64,000 nt of DNA, taken from positions 7,254,001 through 7,318,000 of the forward strand of contig CAVNZM010000003.1 in NCBI GenBank assembly GCA_963693365.1, given 5' to 3'. Below the pieces are notes generated by a model that was not told the origin of the DNA, ran no database searches, and saw only the letters and a list, made by a program, of their open reading frames with translations. This DNA is from Amoebidium appalachense (Eukaryota; Ichthyosporea). This document shows, piece by piece, positions 55,271 to 64,000 of this stretch; position 1 is the first letter of the stretch; every line of letters starts with the position of its first letter. The position numbers and the translations under genes were made by a program.

Positions 55271-58200
55271 CTATAATTTTGTAGTGATGTGTTTCTCAAG
55301 CCAATCAATACATCTAATAAACAGGTCGTAGTTACGCGTGTTTAGTATAAAATCAAGGATGTTGTAATTTACAGGTAGGCTATCTTTCTGGGTGTCTGTT
55401 GTGAATGTGACGTGTGTGTGTTGCGGTATTATGTGGTCTATCAAACTACATTTGGCGATACATGACCGGTTAAACTGGTGTGTGTGTGTGTTGTTTGGGC
55501 ATGCAAATGATGCCACCTTATACTTATTAGATCTCCACTGTATAGCACGTGTACAGTAAAAGCGTGGTAATTGATCAATAATACCATCAGCTAGAGAAAG
55601 ACCAGTTCTACAGGAAGGTAATATGTATTTAGGTGTTATACACTTGCGAGTGCCATATTTGGCAATATGGTTGAGGCGGTCAGTATATATAAAACGAGAC
55701 ATAAGGCTTAGTTTTTCAAGGTGTATGCTTTCATCGGGTCTAGTGTCGTGTGGTATCTTTTTCCATTTGTTATATTGCGTGATTATCTTGTGATTGTGTA
55801 CATGTTTAATAAGTAAGTGGCAGTCCAAAGTCACACACACACTATTGCGGGGTTTATTTGTATTTGTGCCCAGGGGAGAAGGGGAGAGAGAGGGGAGGAA
55901 AGAGGGGAGAGGTGAGGAGGGGACAGGTCGGATAGAGAAGAGAGGGTGGGAGGGCAAATACTTCTTTAAGCGGCTTATGTGCTTATTGAATTTCAGCGCG
56001 AGATAGGATACTCTAGCAGCTATTGGGACCAGACCATATATCGAGAGCGTTACAGGCCCAGGTTTACAACAGTTGTTAGATAGAAAGGAGGCAACTTCTG
56101 CTTCAAGGAAATTTGCCAAGGGTTTAAGCGCTCTAGTTCTCTCTTTCTTGATCCAAGCGGCGAGAAGGGGTAAACCATATTCACATGCCGGGAAGACAAA
56201 AGTGGGAATAAATGTAAGTCTAATAGAAGGATGGAGGGGTGTGTCTTTAAAAATATTAGCCGAGAAGAAAGCTAACCGCTTACGAGCCAACTCTACCCTC
56301 TTTTCGACCATATGGGGAAACATAACACCAACAGAATCAACCGGAACACCAAGATATTTGTATTCTGGAACTATAGGTACAGGTTTAGATGATAATGTAA
56401 ATGTGTGTAAATTGTTAGCTATATCAGGTACAAGAACACCACATTTGTCTATGTTAAGGATCATAAGGTTTGCCTTGCACCACTCTGACACTACATCGAA
56501 CAATCTTTGCAGGCGTCTAGGGGTACGGGCAAGGAGGGACAGATCATCAGCATAGAGAAGTGCAGGCGGAAAGTTATTAATAGGGTCATCGTTTTCGGCG
56601 TAAATCTTGACAGCCAAATCATCTATAAATAGGTTAAACAAAAAGGGGCTAAGCAATGAACCCTGCAAGAGACCTCTAGTACGAGCAAAACCATATGAAA
56701 GATGCCCATTAACCACAGCTCTACCATAGGTTTGAGACAAGAGTGCTTCTAACAGAACACCAATGCAGTGTGGTACACCCCGTGCAGCAAGCTTTTCCCA
56801 TAGGAGACCAGGGGAGACAGAATCGTAAGCAGTTTTCCAATCAATAAAGCCAACATATTGTGCACCAACTTGCATAGAATCGTGCAGTGCCATTATTTGA
56901 ACATAACATGAATTGTTTTTACGAAAAGCGGATTGGCATGGGTGTATGTGAAGAATAGATTGAAACCTAGGGTGATGTGCAAATAACCTAAGTAAGCAAG
57001 CTTCAAAGAATCTACGAACAACCTGGGTTAGTGTAATGGGGCGAAAGGATGATATGGGGCCCTCAGAGTCCTTCTTAACTATGGGGATCACTAAGGTATC
57101 TAACCAAGATGACGGGACATGTCCACATTTAACACACCAAGAAAAGAGAGAGCTTAACATGATAGTAAGATCAGGTTTAATAGCACGATCACTTTCCTTT
57201 TGTGGGTAGGAGGGAACAAGGATTTTAAGAAACCCAGCAGGGAGTCCATCAGGTCCACAAGACTTACTAGAGCTATAACTAGATATCACAGACCATATGG
57301 CATCGGGACTGAAAAAGGGGAGGATCGATTCTATGGGGATAGATGGGTCTACAGGCCACACAATAGGTTTCTGAGCGGGGGTCCTATCTTTAAACAGTTC
57401 CGAGAAATACTTATCAGAGTCTATGAGGGGGTCTCCAGTGGTATCACCAATAATACGAGCAGGGGGGCCAAATCGATTCATACTAGCAAGCCGGCGCAAG
57501 CTTTCCTTTTGAGACAGGGGTTCACCTAGTCTAGCGGGAGTGGTGTTTGGTAACAAGAGAGCATCGGGATATTCCTTCCTACCACCGCCAGCATAATCAC
57601 CGAGATCTATCAAATCATCAACAATAAAGTTAGTGCATGTATCTAGTACGAGATGTGAATCTGGCCTGGCTTGTGCAGATTCTAATAGGCGCATATATAT
57701 AGGGTGTTTCGTAGCATAGCATACACATACATCAACTCTACCCCACTGTGACTTAAGCTGGGATAGACGGAGGCGAAAGGTGGGAGGGGGAGGGGGGAGC
57801 AGATCAAGGGAGATCTTAGGTAGGAAAAGGATAGGAGAGTGGTCAGATGACCTAGAGAGGTTAGGAGGGAGAGAGAGTTTTGACATGGTTGATGGCCAAA
57901 AGGCCACTCCCCAGTCGGTGTTGTGGGCATGGGATATTTGAGGGAACCGCAAAGTGTGACTTTGGACATACCTTGCTAAAGGGATAGCACGCTCCGGGGG
58001 CTTAGATGGGTACCCGACACTCACTTGCAGTGTGTCTGTGTGGTGGAGTCGCGTGTTAAAATCACCTAAAATAACAGTGGACATTGGTAACTGTGACAAC
58101 TCGTGAGTCAATTCGACAACCGACATAGATGGTGGGTAATATACAAAAGTAAAAACATTAGAAAGAAACTCTATAGAAACCGAGAATTCCGTTTTTGCTA

Positions 58201-58465
58201 CCGGTTTGCACTTCACTCTCACGTGTGGTGCGGCAAGTACAATAATGCCTCGGTTTTTCGCGTAACCGGGGTGTGTGGATGTGTCGACCAATGTAGAGTT
58301 GAATTTGTGGTGGTTTTTAAACTGTGTTTCGCAAATCACTGTAAACGTGTGGTTGTTTGTCTGTTGTTGTATGTAGCTGATTTTATCGTCGAGTGTCCCG
58401 GGGGGGAGGCCCTTTTGGGGGCCCAGTGTCCGAGCATTCCAGAAGAAGAAGGATAAATTAGGCAT
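55271..58465 (-). CDS. LINE ORF2: APE endonuclease plus reverse transcriptase (1064 aa)
   Basis: Nicks target DNA and reverse-transcribes the element RNA at the nick. The APE-type endonuclease is at about 1-215: FFWNARTL, ICETQF, ILGDFNTR (~132-139) and SSDHSPI (~205). Reverse transcriptase is at about 420-720: SSFRPITLTQVVRRFFEA, GFIDWKTAYDSV, GLLQGSLLSPFLFNLFIDDL, LLYADDLSLL (YADD at 638-641) and YKYLGVPVD. The C-terminus (HQFNRSCIAKCSLIDHI) resembles the His/Cys tail of fungal-type LINEs. All catalytic residues are present. The ATG overlaps the ORF1 stop as ATGCCTAA. Confidence 0.95.
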   Translation of the reverse strand: MPNLSFFFWNARTLGPQKGLPPGTLDDKISYIQQQTNNHTFTVICETQFKNHHKFNSTLVDTSTHPGYAKNRGIIVLAAPHVRVKCKPVAKTEFSVSIEFLSNVFTFVYYPPSMSVVELTHELSQLPMSTVILGDFNTRLHHTDTLQVSVGYPSKPPERAIPLARYVQSHTLRFPQISHAHNTDWGVAFWPSTMSKLSLPPNLSRSSDHSPILFLPKISLDLLPPPPPTFRLRLSQLKSQWGRVDVCVCYATKHPIYMRLLESAQARPDSHLVLDTCTNFIVDDLIDLGDYAGGGRKEYPDALLLPNTTPARLGEPLSQKESLRRLASMNRFGPPARIIGDTTGDPLIDSDKYFSELFKDRTPAQKPIVWPVDPSIPIESILPFFSPDAIWSVISSYSSSKSCGPDGLPAGFLKILVPSYPQKESDRAIKPDLTIMLSSLFSWCVKCGHVPSSWLDTLVIPIVKKDSEGPISSFRPITLTQVVRRFFEACLLRLFAHHPRFQSILHIHPCQSAFRKNNSCYVQIMALHDSMQVGAQYVGFIDWKTAYDSVSPGLLWEKLAARGVPHCIGVLLEALLSQTYGRAVVNGHLSYGFARTRGLLQGSLLSPFLFNLFIDDLAVKIYAENDDPINNFPPALLYADDLSLLARTPRRLQRLFDVVSEWCKANLMILNIDKCGVLVPDIANNLHTFTLSSKPVPIVPEYKYLGVPVDSVGVMFPHMVEKRVELARKRLAFFSANIFKDTPLHPSIRLTFIPTFVFPACEYGLPLLAAWIKKERTRALKPLANFLEAEVASFLSNNCCKPGPVTLSIYGLVPIAARVSYLALKFNKHISRLKKYLPSHPLFSIRPVPSSPLPSFLPSLSPSPLGTNTNKPRNSVCVTLDCHLLIKHVHNHKIITQYNKWKKIPHDTRPDESIHLEKLSLMSRFIYTDRLNHIAKYGTRKCITPKYILPSCRTGLSLADGIIDQLPRFYCTRAIQWRSNKYKVASFACPNNTHTHQFNRSCIAKCSLIDHIIPQHTHVTFTTDTQKDSLPVNYNILDFILNTRNYDLFIRCIDWLEKHITTKL

Positions 58466-59642
58466 CGGTTTGGTCCGACACCTGTGGGGTTGGTTCCCAC
58501 TTGTCGCTTACGGGGTCGTATGCACGACCTTCCGCCAGCGCGAACAGTTCGCAGAAGAGCTCGATTTCCATCTCGCATCGGCGTTTGCGCTCGAGCAGTT
58601 TCTCACCAGAAAACATTGGTTCCTTCGTGTCCGTGTCTATCACGCTCGTAGCATCGTTTTCCAACTTTGCGAGGAACTCTTTTGCCTTGCTGATGCGTAC
58701 ACGACAACGTGTGGCGCACGCATTCTTAGCAGACACTTTACGTTCTTTGTCTGCTTTCTGAATGTTTTCCGGCGCGCATGGGTCGTAGCTTGGGAGGTGG
58801 GTGAAGAAGCTTCCACACCCCTTTGTCGCGTCACGGATGAACGCACGGTTATAGTCGCCCCGTACTGCTACTTCCAGCACATCGTATCCAATGAAGGACA
58901 GACAAAGGATGCGAGAGCACCGGAAGCCGAGAGCCTTGAAGATGGACCACATGGCCCTGTGTGGGCGTCTGCCGTGCTTGACTTTGAAATACACCCTCTC
59001 GTATTTGGGTGGGATGTTCATGTTACCGTTTGCTTGGGTGTTCCCCTTAGCCGGCGGTTTGGGAGGGGAGTTGCGGCGGTACTCGTTGCCTGCAAGAATG
59101 CTGGCATATGTTTCCTTGGCAATTTGGCGGAGCTCGGGTGTTTTACGAGAGTTCGCATATTCTAGGAACTCTGCCGGGAGCTGTGCTTCCGGTCCTGTGT
59201 TGTTTTGTGTTGGGGTGGAAATGTCTCCGTCGCGAGATGTTTGCTCATGAGTTTTGGGGTTTTGCGATCCACTAATGTTTAGCTGGGCTGTGAGTGAATC
59301 AATGGTGAGCTTGAGTTGGGTATTTTCTGTTTGGAGTTTTTCTATCATGTTCTTGAGTGGTAACAGCTCATTTAGCTGTTTCTTAACGAGGGCAAGTTCT
59401 GCCAGTACTGTATCAACCGAAAGTTTCGGCATGGTTGTTATTGTGTTTCTACGGAGTGGTGTGGTGTTATTCTGAATGGGTAGTGTATTGTAAATAGGTG
59501 TTGCGCTTAGTCTAAGGCGATGTTTTTCTGGTTGTGCATCTGTGGTAGGTGTATCTGCTGGACGTTTTAATGGTCGCACATGTGTGATTGGTGTAGATGG
59601 AACTTTGAAAGAGGTTCTGAAACGATTATAGGCATGTGCCAT
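58458..59642 (-). CDS. LINE ORF1: RNA-binding/chaperone-type protein (394 aa)
   Basis: ORF1 proteins coat the element RNA. The N-terminus (1-70) is basic and Pro/Thr-rich. A leucine-rich coiled coil covers about 73-122 (VLAELALVKKQLNEL, MIEKLQTENTQLKL). A basic/aromatic globular region at about 215-275 (YERVYFKVKHGRRPHRAM, SRILCLSFIGYDVLEVAV) looks like the RRM-like or C-terminal domain of such proteins. No CCHC knuckle is seen. A coiled-coil end part (LLERKRRCEMEIELFCELF) follows. The assignment rests on position and architecture more than on sequence identity. Confidence 0.8.
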   Translation of the reverse strand: MAHAYNRFRTSFKVPSTPITHVRPLKRPADTPTTDAQPEKHRLRLSATPIYNTLPIQNNTTPLRRNTITTMPKLSVDTVLAELALVKKQLNELLPLKNMIEKLQTENTQLKLTIDSLTAQLNISGSQNPKTHEQTSRDGDISTPTQNNTGPEAQLPAEFLEYANSRKTPELRQIAKETYASILAGNEYRRNSPPKPPAKGNTQANGNMNIPPKYERVYFKVKHGRRPHRAMWSIFKALGFRCSRILCLSFIGYDVLEVAVRGDYNRAFIRDATKGCGSFFTHLPSYDPCAPENIQKADKERKVSAKNACATRCRVRISKAKEFLAKLENDATSVIDTDTKEPMFSGEKLLERKRRCEMEIELFCELFALAEGRAYDPVSDKWEPTPQVSDQTDA

Positions 59643-59657
59643 GACATGGATGGGGGT

Positions 59658-60787
59658 GTTCCCCGGCCCTTAGGGCCACGGATGGCCTGGTTTAGGGGTG
59701 GATGCGCGAAGGATACTATTTATTAGCAGATAATAAAGAGCGACATTTGAATCGATGTGTGCGACTGAATCGATGCGTGTACACAATCACGGTGATGAAC
59801 AGTGAGCAGCCAATGGCCCCACATGCACAACAATTTATTACCATTTTCAATCAAAGGTGCATTCTATGTGTATGTATACGTACACATGCATGTGCGCTTT
59901 AAACTCGTGCATAAACGTCCGAGCACGTGCACAATCACATGTACATGCTCTTCAACTCGAGGCTCACCGTGCAAACTTGTGAGCGAATTTGTTTGGTGCC
60001 AATGCATGGCAACTGAAATGTATGGAGCCGGACTCACTAGACGTCGGCGAACTTCGATCCCTGGCTCTGATGAACAAACCTAATATCCAAAAAAAAAACA
60101 AAAAAAAAAACAATAACAAACATAACAAACTTTCGTTTCCAACCTGCATCATAAGAAACCAAGCACGTGCACAATGTTTCTGCTTCACAATCTCCGTGAT
60201 GTTACGACAACTAACTGATTCAGAACTATTCACAAAAAATTCGTTGTTATTCTAGTAAAAGACACTATGGCAACTAAAATTACTATAGCTATATGCTACA
60301 CGTGCACACACATAACACCACCATCACAAACCACTTGGGATACTTACCCGGGCCCGTATGCGAGTTTAATTTTTTTGGCTCTTTTGTTATTATCACTCAC
60401 TCCAGTACACAAACTTGAATCCGTGCTGAGACTGTAAATTTGCGACAATTATTAGGATTTTAATTCATTCGGTGTTAGGTACGAACACGTCATGCGTGTT
60501 AAGCAACACATACTAGTCACCACACAGTGGCTCTGCAACAGTAAGATCCATTCGTAATACGAGGTTGTACTATTAAATAAGACTTAGCATCATGATACAT
60601 ATGCAAGTAACTATATATTTCAAGAGCTTAGGGTAGTAATTTCGTGTTTGTGCTCAATATCCCAATAGTTAAATCAGTATTGCCTTGAAGGGAAACAGAA
60701 AGAAAGAGCCTCGAATAAAAAGAGAGAGAAGGAGGTTAGAGAGAAAGGGAGGAAGAGGGGGTGCCCGTGGAAGGAAGGGGAGGGGAG

Positions 60788-60832
<45 letters not shown>

Positions 60833-60865
60833 AGAGAGAGAGAAATAGAGCGAGAGAGAGAGAGA

Positions 60866-60943
<78 letters not shown>

Positions 60944-61256
60944 GAGAGAGAGAGAATGTGTGTGTGTGTGTGCACACGTGCATGTGCATTTGTGTGTGTG
61001 TGTGTGGGGAAGGGGGGGGGGGGGGGGTAGTGAGGAGTCTCCCAGGAAGGAGAGAAACGGGAATCTTGAAGAAGAAAGAGGGTAGAGGGGGACGGGGGAG
61101 GGGGAAGCGAGGTGAACGCGCAACACTCTTGCTTGGATGCAAGACCCTACATCACACGTGTAGGCCAACAGCCACGTGCACCCCACCACCATCTACCCAC
61201 CCTCCCTGCCTGTGGCGTGCACGTGCTGGCATGTGTGTGCACGTGCAAAACACGTG
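59658..61256. other. Spacer between the LINE and the last gene
   Basis: 59.7-60.7 kb is ordinary AT-moderate sequence; 60.69-61.1 kb is purine-rich with a long (AG)n. No gene was recognised. The 3' UTR of the minus-strand gene ending at 61257 should lie here. Confidence 0.45.
60792..60955. repeat. (AG)n microsatellite
   Basis: About 160 bp of AG with a few AAAT and AAAC interruptions, followed by a short (GT)n. Confidence 0.96.
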
Positions 61257-63900
<2,644 letters not shown>

Positions 63901-63925
63901 CTGGGCCAACACATAAGATGGAAAA

Positions 63926-63998
63926 CAAATCTCAGTGTAGTGCCCCCATATAAGATTATAAATATCAGTGTAGTGCCCCCACATGAGATTGAAAAATA
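63926..63998. repeat. Two-copy ~37-bp tandem repeat at the window end
   Basis: TCAGTGTAGTGCCCCCA followed by TAAGATT or TGAGATT occurs twice. Confidence 0.85.
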
Positions 63999-64000
63999 AT

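Larger units (their letters stand above)
55125..59657 (-). mobile_element. Non-LTR (LINE) retrotransposon with two intact ORFs
   Basis: Order on the minus strand: very short 5' UTR, ORF1 (59642-58458), ORF2 (58465-55271), a (CA)n, a short segment with GGGGAGCCCC, and a 33-nt A tail (T run 55125-55157 on +). GTTCCCCG occurs just outside both ends (55117-55124 and 59658-59665), which may be the target-site duplication. Neither ORF has stops or frameshifts, so the copy looks young. The 5' UTR of about 15 nt would be unusually short, so 5' truncation or a longer element reaching past 59.66 kb is possible. Confidence 0.85.

Noticed and set aside
60000-60080. tRNA-like stretch (TTCGATCCC) near 60050
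   Set aside because: No A box at the right distance and no cloverleaf could be drawn on either strand.

Overview
This window is eukaryotic nuclear DNA. Coding sequence is cut into many short exons with GT-AG introns, and most introns and spacers are (CA)n/(GT)n microsatellite, long poly(C) or poly(G) runs, or (CT)n/(AG)n. Very long apparent ORFs made of alternating His/Thr, Cys/Val, Pro or Gly are repeat artefacts. The gene content is an ArfGAP1, an animal-type type I diacylglycerol kinase with RVH, EF-hand and C1 domains, a LicD/fukutin-like protein and a CD225/dispanin. This suggests an opisthokont, most likely a holozoan (an animal or a unicellular relative). That is inference; the species cannot be named from the window.

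Layout: (1) 600-8787 (+), an 11-exon ArfGAP1 (454 aa), including a 12-nt microexon. (2) 10304-12833 (+), an MCM6 locus that keeps only the N-terminal start and the C-terminal domain. The whole AAA+ helicase core is missing, and a ~105-bp dispersed repeat sits exactly at the gap. (3) 17003-35296 (+), a 26-exon type I diacylglycerol kinase whose reconstructed exons join in phase to 729 aa. (4) 42890-37869 (-), an 8-exon LicD-family protein (325 aa), found by joining phase-compatible exons around the LicD motif. (5) 47228-49193 (+), a 2-exon CD225/dispanin membrane protein with an extra Cys-rich C-terminus. (6) 53394-52864 (-), an unidentified exon-like ORF. (7) 59642-55271 (-), a non-LTR retrotransposon with two intact ORFs overlapping by 8 nt. 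(8) 63900-61257 (-), the last four exons of an unidentified gene that runs off the right edge.

The genes do not form one pathway. ArfGAP1 acts in Golgi vesicle traffic, MCM6 in DNA replication, DGK in lipid second-messenger signalling, LicD in phosphosugar/phosphocholine-type transfer, and CD225 in membranes. What unites the window is its non-coding sequence. Microsatellites often begin at the donor GT or end at the acceptor AG, and in some introns they are complementary, so the intron ends could pair. Several minisatellites carry a splice-site consensus in each unit. A dispersed repeat ends in a poly(C) tail. An array of perfect hairpins lies upstream of MCM6. All exon models were made by eye from reading phase and family motifs; no alignment or transcript data were available.
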